From contig NZ_JAUDRH010000016.1 of the NCBI RefSeq assembly GCF_030381805.1, positions 1-64,000 of the forward strand: a DNA stretch of 64,000 bases. Direction: 5' to 3'. The stretch is from Chlorogloeopsis sp. ULAP01 (GTDB taxonomy: Bacteria > Cyanobacteriota > Cyanobacteriia > Cyanobacteriales > Nostocaceae). Below, piece after piece: positions 26,166 to 35,996 of this stretch; position 1 is the stretch's first letter, and the number at the start of each line of letters is the position of its first letter. Both the position numbers and the translations under genes were made by a program. The notes beneath the pieces were generated by a model that was not told the origin of the DNA, ran no database searches, and saw only the letters and a program-made list of their open reading frames with translations.

Positions 26166-27972
26166 GTGACTACGGTATTTAAATCTCGTCAGGCGGCAAA
26201 AAAGGCAGGGGCTTAACCCATCCTCTTCAACGTCTGCTGAATTATGGACAGCAGTATCGCAAACAATTTTGGCAAGCCAGTACTTGTTCTATGCTTAACA
26301 AGCTGATGGATTTGGCACCACCAAGGTTGATTGGCATTGCGGTTGATGTGGTTGTAAAGCAGCAAGATTCTATCATTGCACAGTTGGGAATCAAAGATAT
26401 TTTTGGACAATTTTTAATTCTTGCTTTTCTGACTGTCATTATTTGGATTTTAGAATCTATTTTTGAGTATGCCTACGCCAGACTATGGCGTAATTTGGCA
26501 CAAAACATCCAGCATGATTTACGTTTGGATGCTTACAAGCATTTACAAGAATTGGAACTGGCATACTTTGAAGAATGTAGCACAGGTGGCTTGATGTCTA
26601 TCCTCAGTGACGATATCAACCAGTTGGAGCATTTTTTAGATAGAGGAGCAAATGATATTATCCAAGTTGCGACTACTGTAGTAATTATTGGTGGCGCTTT
26701 CTTTATTGTGGCTCCTAATGTGGCTTGGATGGCAATGTCACCTATACCTTTTATTATTTGGGGAACATTTGCTTATCAGGATGTACTGGCGCCTCGCTAC
26801 GCTGATGTTCGAGAAAAGGTGGGTTTACTAAATTCTTGCCTAGCGAACAATCTCAGTGCAATTACTACTATTAAAAGTTTCACTGCCGAAGATTACGAAA
26901 TCTCACGTTTAGGAGTAGAAAGTGAAGCATATCGCCGTAGTAATGCCAAAGCAATTATACTTTCTGCTGCTTATATTCCTTTAAGTAGGATGCTGATTTT
27001 AGTGGGATTCACAACATTGTTATTCTATGGTGGCTTGGCAGCAGTTCGAGGCACAATTTCTGTAGGCGCATATAGCGTTTTGGTATTTTTAATTCAACGA
27101 TTACTTTGGCTTTTAACTAGATTAGGCGAGACTTTTGCTCAATATCAACGAGCAATGGCTTCCACAAATAGAGTTATGAATTTGTTGGATACTCCCATTG
27201 CTATCCATCCGGGAGATGTGCCGCTACCTTTGCAAGAAGTGCGTGGGGAGGTGGAATTTAAACATATTACTTTCGCTTATCAAGGTAGGCAATCGGTCAT
27301 CAAGAATTTGTCATTAATTATTCCAGCAGGGAAAACGATCGCTATTGTCGGTTCTAATGGTTCTGGGAAGAGCACTTTAGTTAAACTGTTATTACGGTTT
27401 TACGAAGTGCAATCGGGAGAAATCACTCTAGATGGTTTTGATATCCAAAAGCTAAGGTTGCAAGATTTACGCCGTTGTCTTGGTTTGGTGAGTCAAGATG
27501 TCTTTTTATTTCATGGTACTGTGGCAGAGAATATTGCCTACGAAGCTTTGATGCTACCGAACGAGAAATTATTATAGCGGCCAAAATCGCAGAGGCGCAT
27601 GAATTTATTACAACTCTGCCCCAAGGATATGAAACAATTGTGGGTGAACGAGGACAAAAGCTATCTGGCGGACAACGCCAACGAATTGCTATTGCTCGTG
27701 CCGTACTCAAAAATCCGCCCATTCTAATTTTAGACGAAGCCACCTCAGCCGTAGATAACGAAACAGAAGCAGCTATTCAGCGATCGCTAGAACGCATTAC
27801 TGTCAATCGAACAACGATCGCAATCGCTCACCGTCTTTCTACCATTCGTAATAGCGATCGGATCTATGTGATGGAGCACGGAAAATTCATTGAGGCTGGA
27901 ACCCACGAGCAACTGTTACAGCAAAACGGAGTTTATGCTAGTTTATGGCGCGTTCAATCTGGTTTAAGGTAG
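26166..27972 (+). pseudogene. ABC exporter (permease-ATPase fusion), frameshifted
   Basis: The first open part (to 27577) has the six-helix exporter domain and Walker A (GSNGSGKST) with the Q-loop (GLVSQDVFLFHGTVAENIAY), then runs out of frame. The rest of the ATPase (SFDATEREIIIAAKIAEAHEF, LSGGQRQRIA, ILILDEATSAVD, H-switch IAHRLST) continues in another frame to 27972. Adding one G after TACG near 27543 (TAC-GGA-AGC) restores the normal reading. The 5' end is also odd: coding-like sequence (HPLQRLLNYGQQYRK) extends before ATG 26291 with no start, while GTG 26166 (VTTVFKSRQAAKK) is in another frame, suggesting a second shift around 26200-26215. Intact relatives export lipids or peptides. Sequencing error is possible for each one-base change. 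Confidence 0.85.
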
Positions 27973-28133
27973 TTTGTCAACATTGCCTCTCGGCGTGAGA
28001 TGATTTTCTATGAATCGTTCTTCTGCACTGGGTAAATAGGTAAAAGGCTATAGCTTACAGGTTACATAAAAATAGAACTAACCTGTTCCCTATCTCCTAT
28101 CCCTGTCCCCTATCCGCTGTCCCCTAATTAAAT

Positions 28134-28562
28134 ATGATGTTTGGTACTACCCAACCGGAATCACCAGAGAATAAGTGGCGTCGCCAACTCGATCAATTTA
28201 TCAAAACCCATCAGCAAGAACTGGCGGCACTAGCTTGGGGCTTGTGGTTAGAAAATAGTGACAGCAAAGTTACTATCGGCATTGACTTGCAACCAAAGCC
28301 GCATTTTGTTTACTGTCCTCAAGAAGCAGTAGAGAACTTAAATCTAAAAGTTGAGAATAGACTTCAGGAAATTTTGGGAATTGTGGCGCATTACCAACCT
28401 GAAGTGGAAGTTGTCATGATTGCTATTGCAAAAGACCAAATTAAGTTAATTCATTTTGAACCACAACCAGCACCGCCAATTTGTTTTGAACAAGTTGGCA
28501 AGGATGTTGATAGCTTATTAGAAATGTTGGAGCAACGTCTGAGCGAACAGCTGCAAGGCTAA
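28134..28562 (+). CDS. Conserved cyanobacterial protein, possible carboxysome chaperone CcmS
   Basis: A 142-residue soluble protein: PENKWRRQLDQFIKTHQQELAALAWGLWLEN, then TIGIDLQPKPHFVYCPQEA, VENRLQEILGIVAHYQPEVEVVMIAI and PPICFEQVGKDVDSLLEMLEQRL. From memory this matches the family recently named CcmS (Slr1911 in Synechocystis), reported to assist beta-carboxysome assembly. No carboxysome genes are nearby, so the name rests on sequence resemblance only. The upstream 130 bp contain a CCTATCCC-type pyrimidine repeat. An ATG at 28137 could be the start equally well. Confidence 0.6.
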   Translation: MMFGTTQPESPENKWRRQLDQFIKTHQQELAALAWGLWLENSDSKVTIGIDLQPKPHFVYCPQEAVENLNLKVENRLQEILGIVAHYQPEVEVVMIAIAKDQIKLIHFEPQPAPPICFEQVGKDVDSLLEMLEQRLSEQLQG

Positions 28563-28886
28563 AAATCAGAACTCAGAACTTCTCGTTAAGGTTGACGTGG
28601 GGACACGGTGACACAAAGACGCGGAGAGATTTTTATGATGATGAATTTAAGGGAACACCAGAAAATGAATTATCTCATCTTGTGGGATGGGCATCCTGCC
28701 CTTTCTTGGTGATTAGCGGGCGATCACGCCGCACCACAAGAAATTTTTGGATATTTTTTATTTGCAAGTCCCTAAACGGACTTGAAATGACGAGGTTCGC
28801 AATAAACAAAGTTTACCAGCTTAGATTGAGTTATGTACCAGAATTTCAGGGAAGACTAGATCTAAGCAATAAACGAGGAAATGGGC
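28563..28886. other. 324-bp intergenic region with GGGGACACGG-type repeat
   Basis: GGGGACACGGTGACACAAAG and GCGGAGAG near 28599-28625 belong to the same GACGCGGGGACAC repeat group whose complement is inserted in the aminotransferase gene (53388-53431). A 105-codon open frame here has no protein features. GAGGA at 28874-28878 belongs to the next gene. Confidence 0.45.
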
Positions 28887-29246
28887 ATGACCCTCAAAGA
28901 TGTGATTGAACTTGTTAACCAAATGGTTGAGCAACATCGGGTAGGCGTTGGAGATCGACCAGATATTACCCCGGTGGCATGGAATGGAATCAATATGACA
29001 GTCGAAGAAGCAAAACTGGTTATCGGAGGGCTTGAGGCTGCAAAAGTGAGGTATCAAAAAGCAATGAATAACACTCAGACAGGAGGAGACATCACTAAGC
29101 TAGCCTCTAGCGGAGCAGGATTGGCTGCAATAGTGACAGGTGCGGCTTTAACCCTATTTACTCCTACGGCAATCGCTGGTGCAATCATACTCGTATCAGG
29201 TATTGGTGCAGCAGGAGTTGGCAAAGTGGTTGGCGCATGGTATTAA
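28887..29246 (+). CDS. Hypothetical small protein with glycine/alanine-rich hydrophobic tail
   Basis: A 119-residue protein, not recognised. The N-terminal half is polar and helical (MTLKDVIELVNQMVEQHRVG, MTVEEAKLVIGGLEAAKVRYQ). The C-terminal half (about 73-117) is one or two hydrophobic helices rich in small residues (LAAIVTGAALTLFTPTAIAGAIILVSGIG). Glycine-zipper-like tails of this type occur in membrane-inserting peptides and in effector or holin-like proteins, but nothing here proves that. ATG 28887 is preferred over 28881 because GAGGA (28874-28878) is then 8 bp away. Confidence 0.55.
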   Translation: MTLKDVIELVNQMVEQHRVGVGDRPDITPVAWNGINMTVEEAKLVIGGLEAAKVRYQKAMNNTQTGGDITKLASSGAGLAAIVTGAALTLFTPTAIAGAIILVSGIGAAGVGKVVGAWY

Positions 29247-29811
29247 GGATATTGGTACGAGTAGCAACGTGCAAGCAATCCAGCAAATAGATGCTTATAT
29301 TAATTCTATAAAAAATGCAATTATTGCTTCAATTTAGACTGATTAAACTATGTGATTTGACATTTTATGGTGCAAGTCACAGATCGCCATGCTCCTAACT
29401 AAGCAATTCTTCATACTCTGCTACTGCCTCGCGTATTTGAACCTGTTAACGAGAGTAAGCATGAAATAAGGTATTTCCCCTACACCTTTTTTCAAGTTAG
29501 ACTCCCACGGGCAAATAGCCCACAATGCTCGTCATGAAAATTTGACTCTTCCTACACCCCTACACCCTCACACCCCCACACCCTTTTTCAAGCCAGTCGG
29601 GAATTATTTCTTTATCGATTGAAATTACCTATGTGTATTAGCGTGCGTTACGGATCATCCTAACGTACTTAATTGTTTTGTTACATTAATGAAAAAACTT
29701 TTCGATGTGTAACAAAAACTATAAATTTTCTTGAGATGATAGATAAAGTTAATTTAAATACACATAAACAACACCATTGTAAGTAATTTCATCAATATAG
29801 GAAAAAAGAAT
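29247..29811. other. 565-bp region with pyrimidine-rich repeats
   Basis: CCTACACC / CCCCTACACCCTCACACCCCCAC (about 29552-29583, broken into short units) and two CTTTTTTCAAGYYAG segments are related repeats. A GCGTTACG...CCTAACG pair (29643-29669) resembles the one near 11089-11113. No gene is supported; the GH31 promoter should be near 29700-29800. Confidence 0.45.
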
Positions 29812-32169
29812 ATGCCCTCTCCCCAGCACTACCAGGAAAATACCCCAGAAGCGGTAACTTTTAAACAGCTACAGCAACTTCAAAAACAGGTAAAACAACC
29901 AAAGTGTAGAGTGCGTTCTTCTGGTTGGGTAGTAAGGCGGCTCCTGCGAGTGCTGAGTCAACCTTTTCGGATCATTTTTCGTCCAAAAGTTATCGATTTT
30001 GGTGCGATCGCCACAGTTGTCCCCAGCCAAACTTATCAGTTAGGGGAATTTACGATCAATTGGCAGGGTGCTGATACACAAAAGCCGTACCTGTACATCA
30101 ATCATGCAGACAATCCATCAAAGATAGTATGGCACACACCTGCTGGTCAGAACTTTATCGCTGGGGCAAAAGTATACCTAGAAATTATTGAGGAACGGGG
30201 TTCGGTAGAGATTGATGAAAATAGAAAGTCCCAATTTCCCAATCAAACAGTAGATCGGATTGAGGAAGCAGGAGATTTTCTGGTAATTTTTGGTCGTCTC
30301 CAGGAATCACGTTCTCAAGGTGAGAGCGCTCAGTACGCACTTTACTTCCGTACTTCTGCCTCCAATCAACTCGATTTTTACCTGCATATCATTGGCGATG
30401 ACATAAATCTGGCTCAATTGCGATTTGCTACATCGGCTGACGAACACTTTTACGGCTTCGGCGAGCAATTTTCTCGAATTGATTGCAAAGGTTATGAAGT
30501 GCGAATTGTGACCGAAGAAGGGGGAATCGGTCGTGGAGATCCCGGCCCCAAAACCCTGAATTTGCTGGGGGTGGCAGGTACAATGTTCTCTAGCTACGCT
30601 CCAGCACCTCATTTTATTACCAGCAAAATGCGATCGCTGTTTCTGATGAATACCGAACCCTCTGTATTCGATTTACGAGAGAAAGAAACAGCCAGCGTCA
30701 GAATTTTTTCCAACCGGATGCAGGGGCGAATTCTTGCTGGTGAGACTCCATTAGAGTTGATAGAACTGTATAGTGCGCACACGGGAAGGATGCCCCCTCT
30801 TCCCGACTGGGTGAACTATGGTGCCATTGTTGGGATGCAGGGTGGTTCTCGGTTAGTGCGATCTGTCTGGGAAAAGCTACGCGCTCTCAACACTCCTATT
30901 GCTGGTTTTTGGTTGCAAGATTGGGTAGGGCAACGCAAAACTGCGGTTGGCAAACAACTGTGGTGGAATTGGCAGTTAGATGAAAATACTTATCCTCACT
31001 GGAAAGAATTGGTAGCCGATTTAGCGCAGGAAGGAATTAGAGTCGGTGTGTATATCAACCCTTTTTTAGTCAATCCTCCTTCCGAACAAATTCAAGGTAG
31101 ACGTAACCTTTACCAAGAAGCAGAAGAACAAGATTTTTTGGTTAAGGATGAAGCTGGAGAGATTTATCTTGTGGATAATACTGATTTTGCTGCTGCTCTT
31201 GTTGACTTAAGTAACCCTAATGCCCGTGAATGGTTTAAAAGCCTGATTAAGGAAGAGATACTAGGCAACGGTGCAAAATTTTGGATGGCAGACTTCGCCG
31301 AAGCAGCACAATTTGACGGTAAATTTTATTCTCAAGAATCAGGACTTAGCTACCACAATCAGTATGTAGTTGACTGGGCGCAAGTAAATCGAGAGGCGAT
31401 CGCAGAAGCTGGTAAAGAAGGCGAGGCATGGTTTTTCAATCGCGCCGGTTACCTCAAAACTCCTCTTTTTAGTACAGCTATGTGGTTGGGCGATCAAAAT
31501 GTCACCTGGAAAGAAAACGACGGTATGCCTAGCGCCCTGAAAGGATTAATTAGTGGTGGGATATCCGGGTTTAGCATTAACCACAGTGATATTGGTGGCT
31601 ACACCAGTATTGCCTATCCAATTTTGCTCGCTTTTGGCATAGGTTTCAAACGTTCTCAGGAACTCCTCTTCCGATGGATGGAGATGAACGCCTTTAGTCC
31701 AATATTTCGTACTCACGAAGGTAATCAGCCCGATGCCAACGTTCAGTTTTATACTAATGATGAAACACTAGCAACTTTCAGTTATTGGGCAAAAATTTAT
31801 GCGGCGTTTGCTGGATATAGGAAAAAATTAATGGCAGAAGCAGCAACAACAGGATATCCGCTCGTTCGCCATCTATTTTTACACTATCCCGATGACCCCA
31901 ATACTTACAAAATCGAAGATAAGTTTTTACTGGGAAGTGAGTTTTTAATTGCACCAGTTTTAAAGCCGGGCGCGACTAGTGTTAATGTTTATTTGCCCAT
32001 TGGTAAATGGGTTCACCTGTGGAGTGGCAATACTTACGGTAATGCAGCTCAAGGCATGTATCAGCAGATAGATGCTCCTGTTGGGCAGCCGCCTGTATTC
32101 TACCGTCAGGGTTCACCTGATGCTCAGGTAGTTTTGGAAGCGTTGAAGGAGAAGGGTTTACTAAATTAA
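29812..32169 (+). CDS. Glycoside hydrolase family 31, YihQ (sulfoquinovosidase)-like
   Basis: A 785-residue GH31 enzyme. Clear correspondences with E. coli YihQ, recalled from memory, are FYGFGEQFSRID, GFWLQDWVGQRKT, INPFLV, FWMADFAE (nucleophile Asp494), GDQNV (general acid), HSDIGGYT, MNAFSPIFRTHEGN and IGKWVHLWSG. The sulfonate-binding set of YihQ is Gln288, Arg301, Trp304 and Tyr508; here Gln (QDW), Trp385 and Tyr (GGY) are kept, but the Arg position is Gln382. Activity on sulfoquinovosides is therefore doubtful, and a neutral alpha-glucoside may be the substrate. About 80 extra N-terminal residues precede the family core (basic, tryptophan-poor). No signal peptide is seen. It stands alone. 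Confidence 0.85.
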   Translation: MPSPQHYQENTPEAVTFKQLQQLQKQVKQPKCRVRSSGWVVRRLLRVLSQPFRIIFRPKVIDFGAIATVVPSQTYQLGEFTINWQGADTQKPYLYINHADNPSKIVWHTPAGQNFIAGAKVYLEIIEERGSVEIDENRKSQFPNQTVDRIEEAGDFLVIFGRLQESRSQGESAQYALYFRTSASNQLDFYLHIIGDDINLAQLRFATSADEHFYGFGEQFSRIDCKGYEVRIVTEEGGIGRGDPGPKTLNLLGVAGTMFSSYAPAPHFITSKMRSLFLMNTEPSVFDLREKETASVRIFSNRMQGRILAGETPLELIELYSAHTGRMPPLPDWVNYGAIVGMQGGSRLVRSVWEKLRALNTPIAGFWLQDWVGQRKTAVGKQLWWNWQLDENTYPHWKELVADLAQEGIRVGVYINPFLVNPPSEQIQGRRNLYQEAEEQDFLVKDEAGEIYLVDNTDFAAALVDLSNPNAREWFKSLIKEEILGNGAKFWMADFAEAAQFDGKFYSQESGLSYHNQYVVDWAQVNREAIAEAGKEGEAWFFNRAGYLKTPLFSTAMWLGDQNVTWKENDGMPSALKGLISGGISGFSINHSDIGGYTSIAYPILLAFGIGFKRSQELLFRWMEMNAFSPIFRTHEGNQPDANVQFYTNDETLATFSYWAKIYAAFAGYRKKLMAEAATTGYPLVRHLFLHYPDDPNTYKIEDKFLLGSEFLIAPVLKPGATSVNVYLPIGKWVHLWSGNTYGNAAQGMYQQIDAPVGQPPVFYRQGSPDAQVVLEALKEKGLLN

Positions 32170-32366
32170 GGCAGAAGTACGTATGCAGGAGGCAGAAGGT
32201 AATTAAGAAGAATTTTAAACTAACTCTTTATTATACGGTGATAGAAGTTTTGCAGGTTAGACTCTCAAATCCTTATTTGAGGTGGAACTTGAAGGCTTTC
32301 ATAAAAGCTTTTTCTTTCCCTTCTGCCGTCTGCCTATAATTAACAGTCTTCTCAAAAGTAGCCATT

Positions 32367-34466
32367 GTGAACATTGAACTACAGCTTTTGAATTTCCGAG
32401 AAATTATACTAACTCAGCAGTTAGTTTTTGCACAGATATTTCAACCTATCACCGATCCAGTTGCCATTTTCCTAATTATTCTGGCAATTATGCTTGTCAC
32501 GCCTCTACTATTTGAGCGCTTCAAGTTGCCAGGAATTATCGGCTTAATTTTAGCAGGGATACTTGTCGGGCCTCATGGTTTGGGTTTGCTAGAACGAGAC
32601 AAAACAATTGAGTTGCTTGGCACGGTAGGGTTGCTGTTTTTGATGTTTCTTGGGGGCTTAGAAACCAGTTTAGATGATCTTAAACGCAACGCCAATAAAG
32701 CCTTAACCTTTGGAATGGCAACGTTTTTGATTCCAATGGTTATAGGCACAGCAGCAATGTTGCCTCTAGGATATAGCTTTTTAGCCTCGGTGTTGGTAGC
32801 GTCTTGTTTTGCTTCCCATACGCTGTTGGCTTTACCTGTTCTGTCTAAGCTTGGGATTATGCGTAATCAGGTTGTCACCGCCACTTTAGGAGGAACCCTG
32901 ATTACGAATGTGCTAGCACTGTTGGTGCTAGCAATTGTTGTCAAAGCCAACCAAGGTAATCTCACACTCAACTTCTGGCTATTTTTGATTCCATCTCTAG
33001 CAATCTATACCTTTGCTACTCTCTGGGGAGTGCCAAATTTAGGTCGTTGGTTTTTTCGTCGCTTCGGACATGATGAGGGGGCAGAATTTTTGTTTGTATT
33101 AGCGGCTCTATTTATTGTCTCTTATCTTGCCAAGTTAATTGAAATTGAGCCAATTGTTGGAGCATTCTTAGCCGGAGTAGCGATTACTCAACTCATTCCC
33201 CAGATGAGTCCGTTGATGAATCGAATTCAGTTCATTGGCAATACGTTGTTTGTGCCTATTTTCCTCATTTCTGTGGGAATGTTGGTAAACCCTCTTATCC
33301 TCATCCAAGATGCCCGTGGTATCTTAGTTGCTGTTGTGATGATTGGGGCAGAATTCGCTAGCAAATTTTTAGCAGCTTGGGGTACAGCCAAGGTATTTAA
33401 TTGGAAAATCCCCAGCACGATGGTGATGTTTGGGCTTTCTGTTGCCCAAGCCGCTTCCACACTAGCAGCCATTACAGTTGCCTTTAACATCAAGCTAGTT
33501 GATGAATTAACTGTCAATGGAATTATCGCGATGATACTGGTAAGCTGTATTGCTTCCCCGTGGATTGTGGAGCGTTGGGGAGGAAGAATTCAGCAGGAGC
33601 CTGCCCATGCTGCAAGTTCTAAAACAGAAGACTTGGAACATTCGGCAGCGTTCAGTAATTTGGCAAATCGTGTTTTAGTTCCTGTTGCTAACCCCAGTAC
33701 AGAAGATAACCTCCTCAATTTGGCTATTATCCTCACTAAACAAGGCAACGGCACTTTATTACCACTACACGTTATTATTTCAGATAAACATGGCTCTGTA
33801 GGTATAACAGCAAAGACGCAACAAAAACGGCTGTTAGACACTGCTGAAACTCTTGCCCACGCTGCTGTTACTCGTGTTGAACCTATCGGCAGGATTGATG
33901 ATTCTATTGATTTAGGCATTTTGCGAGCAGCCCAAGAAAGAGATGCTAGTTTAGTAATTTGTGGTTGGAAGGGTTACTCTACATATCGAGAAAACTTCTT
34001 CGGTGGTGTAATCGATAACATTGTCCGGCGTTCAACAGCACCCGTACTTATCACTCGCTTTGCCCAGCCAATTGAGAATACCCAAAGAGTATTGTTAGCT
34101 ATCACTGACCACAGAGTTTCTGCTTCTACGCTCCGCCAAACTCTAAGCTTGGCTAAAATCCTTTCAGAAGCACTCAAGGCTCCCTTAGAAGTTTTACAGG
34201 TATTTGCCGAACCAAAAGAATATTTACCCAATTTAGAATCATTGGTAGCCGACACTGAAATTTCTATCCAAAAAGTGCGAGGAAATTCAGTCAGGAAAAT
34301 CTCAGAATTACTCAAAGCCAATGATTTATTGGTTTTGCTTGAAAGTACTCATCGCTTCGGTCAACCAGCCTTGGGAAAAGAACCGGAAGCGATCGCTCGC
34401 AATCATCCAGAAACTTCGATCACAATCGTACATTTTCCAGAACGATCAGGCACACCAGCATCATGA
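32367..34466 (+). CDS. Cation:proton antiporter (CPA2/Kef type) with universal-stress-protein domains
   Basis: Residues 30-400 carry about 12-13 hydrophobic helices of the CPA2 antiporter fold (LFERFKLPGIIGLILAGIL, GLLFLMFLGGLETSLDDLKR, IEPIVGAFLAGVAI, LSVAQAASTLAAITVAF). Residues about 430-690 are two universal-stress-protein-like domains (NRVLVPVANPSTEDNLLNLA, VICGWKGY, GGVIDNIVRRSTAPVLITR). The antiporter moves Na+ or K+ against protons in the plasma or thylakoid membrane, and the USP domains probably sense nucleotides. The gene starts with GTG 32367. It runs towards the convergent psaK gene, 38 bp apart. Confidence 0.9.
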   Translation: MNIELQLLNFREIILTQQLVFAQIFQPITDPVAIFLIILAIMLVTPLLFERFKLPGIIGLILAGILVGPHGLGLLERDKTIELLGTVGLLFLMFLGGLETSLDDLKRNANKALTFGMATFLIPMVIGTAAMLPLGYSFLASVLVASCFASHTLLALPVLSKLGIMRNQVVTATLGGTLITNVLALLVLAIVVKANQGNLTLNFWLFLIPSLAIYTFATLWGVPNLGRWFFRRFGHDEGAEFLFVLAALFIVSYLAKLIEIEPIVGAFLAGVAITQLIPQMSPLMNRIQFIGNTLFVPIFLISVGMLVNPLILIQDARGILVAVVMIGAEFASKFLAAWGTAKVFNWKIPSTMVMFGLSVAQAASTLAAITVAFNIKLVDELTVNGIIAMILVSCIASPWIVERWGGRIQQEPAHAASSKTEDLEHSAAFSNLANRVLVPVANPSTEDNLLNLAIILTKQGNGTLLPLHVIISDKHGSVGITAKTQQKRLLDTAETLAHAAVTRVEPIGRIDDSIDLGILRAAQERDASLVICGWKGYSTYRENFFGGVIDNIVRRSTAPVLITRFAQPIENTQRVLLAITDHRVSASTLRQTLSLAKILSEALKAPLEVLQVFAEPKEYLPNLESLVADTEISIQKVRGNSVRKISELLKANDLLVLLESTHRFGQPALGKEPEAIARNHPETSITIVHFPERSGTPAS

Positions 34467-34504
34467 TGTGCCTTGGGAATGTAAGTTATATTATATGCTG
34501 GTTA

Positions 34505-34789
34505 TTAACTTGCTAAATAGCCAACATTGGTTAATCCTAAGTAGGCACCAACACCAATTAAATGACCGGCAGCCATTGCAGCCAGAAATGTAGCGACGCT
34601 GGGATTATTGAACACTGATGGGAAGGGTAAAGGCATTTTCGGCCCTACATGAGGATACCAAACCACACGGGGAATGATAAAAAGACATAATAGACAAGCA
34701 CCAATGATAATTACTGGCTGCGCCAAGCTCCATCCCATGCCAGTGTAGGGAACAGTAGATTGAACTGCAAATAGAATTGCTGAAATCAT
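34505..34789 (-). CDS. psaK: Photosystem I subunit PsaK (first copy)
   Basis: A 94-residue peripheral antenna subunit of photosystem I with two membrane helices (about 15-38 and 65-88) joined by a positive loop (WYPHVGPKMPLPFP). The end FLAAMAAGHLIGVGAYLGLTNVG is the family signature. I start at ATG 34789, with GGAG 8 bp upstream. A second, more divergent copy lies 199 bp further upstream on the same strand. In Synechocystis two PsaK forms differ in response to high light; which is which here cannot be told. Confidence 0.93.
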   Translation of the reverse strand: MISAILFAVQSTVPYTGMGWSLAQPVIIIGACLLCLFIIPRVVWYPHVGPKMPLPFPSVFNNPSVATFLAAMAAGHLIGVGAYLGLTNVGYLAS

Positions 34790-34988
34790 GTTTACTTCTC
34801 CTGCATACATCAATTGAGTTAGCTATAAAAATGCGACGCGATCACCTTTTTATAACCACGTCTATGCTCTATCTGATTTAGCAACTGCATCCTCCTTCTA
34901 CAGGTAGGTTAAAACTCTTCCCGTGGTTAGGAGGATGGCAGGAGAAATACTTGAATCAGAGCGTTAGATTAAACGTCTCTACTCAAAA

Positions 34989-35243
34989 CTAAATACTACC
35001 GATATTAGTCAGCCCTAAAACAATACCAACGCCAATTAAATGACCGAAAGCCATTGCCGCAATGAATGCAGGAACACTCAAAGGCAGCCCAGGTAATTTA
35101 GGGCCAACTTGAGGGCGCTCAATTCTGGTAGTCAGTAAAACTGCTACTATACAGCTAACACTGATAATGATTCCCACTGTGGGATTCCACGCTGGTGTAG
35201 CAGGAACAGTGGGTTGGGCTGCTAGTAAAATTGAAGAAATCAA
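34989..35243 (-). CDS. psaK: Photosystem I subunit PsaK (second copy)
   Basis: An 84-residue paralogue with the same plan: a short N-terminus, helix 1 (VGIIISVSCIVAVLL), loop ERPQVGPKLPGLPLS, and helix 2 with the PsaK signature FIAAMAFGHLIGVGIVLGLTNIG. It is ten residues shorter than the other copy, mainly in the loop. The start is TTG 35243, with GAGGAG about 8 bp upstream. trpF starts divergently 86 bp away. Confidence 0.9.
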   Translation of the reverse strand: MISSILLAAQPTVPATPAWNPTVGIIISVSCIVAVLLTTRIERPQVGPKLPGLPLSVPAFIAAMAFGHLIGVGIVLGLTNIGSI

Positions 35244-35329
35244 ACTCGTATCTCCTCAAAAAAATATTGACATAGACCACAAAAATTATAGAATTGCCAG
35301 CGACACAGAAACTCTGAAATTTTTATTTT

Positions 35330-35962
35330 ATGCGGGTTAAGATTTGCGGCATTACAAAACCGGAACAAGGTAAAGCGATCGCTTCTTTTGGCGCAACGGC
35401 TTTAGGATTTATCTGTGTTGCTACCTCACTCCGCTACGTACAATTAGAACAAATTCAAGCAGTAGTGGCACTTTTACCCGACACAATTGACAAAATTGGT
35501 GTATTTGCTAATACTAGTCTTGAGGAAATTACACAGATAGTCACCAATTCTGGGCTAACTGGTGTTCAATTGCACGCAGACGAATCACCAGAATTTTGCC
35601 AAAAGTTACGTGAAAATTTGCCCGATGTAGAAATTATTAAAGCTATCAGGATACGTAATGCCAGAGATTTTGACAAAGCAATTATCTATAGTGCTTGTGT
35701 AGATACACTACTACTTGATGCTTATCATCCCCAGCAACTAGGTGGCACAGGTAAAACTTTAGATTGGCAAATGTTACAGCAATTTAACCCCAGTTGTCCT
35801 TGGTTTTTAGCTGGGGGACTAACGCCCGATAATGTTTTAGAAGCCCTCAAGCAAGTTCATCCCGGTGGCATTGATTTATCTAGTGGTGTAGAACATACCC
35901 CTGGAGACAAAGATTTAGATAAGGTGGCTAGGTTGTTTGAGAGGCTAGGGGCTAGAGGCTAG
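35330..35962 (+). CDS. trpF: Phosphoribosylanthranilate isomerase
   Basis: The tryptophan-pathway barrel enzyme that isomerises N-(5'-phosphoribosyl)anthranilate. Motifs: MRVKICGITKPEQ (catalytic Cys7), GVQLHADES, VDTLLLDAYHPQQLGGTGKT (catalytic Asp), FLAGGLTPDNV and GIDLSSGVEHTPGDKD. The 210-residue length is normal. Its last codons (RLGARG) are encoded by a GGCTAGA-type heptamer repeat that continues past the stop. No other trp gene is adjacent, as is common in cyanobacteria. Confidence 0.95.
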   Translation: MRVKICGITKPEQGKAIASFGATALGFICVATSLRYVQLEQIQAVVALLPDTIDKIGVFANTSLEEITQIVTNSGLTGVQLHADESPEFCQKLRENLPDVEIIKAIRIRNARDFDKAIIYSACVDTLLLDAYHPQQLGGTGKTLDWQMLQQFNPSCPWFLAGGLTPDNVLEALKQVHPGGIDLSSGVEHTPGDKDLDKVARLFERLGARG

Positions 35963-35996
35963 AATAATATACAACCTTGACTAAATACTTGATTAC

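Noticed and set aside
28592..28909. 105-codon plus-strand frame
   Set aside because: Begins in a GGGGACACGG repeat, has mixed composition and overlaps the start of a better-supported gene.
35244..35329. Attenuator or leader peptide before trpF
   Set aside because: The 86-bp gap has no aromatic- or Trp-rich frame and no terminator; only a weak TTGACA element is seen.
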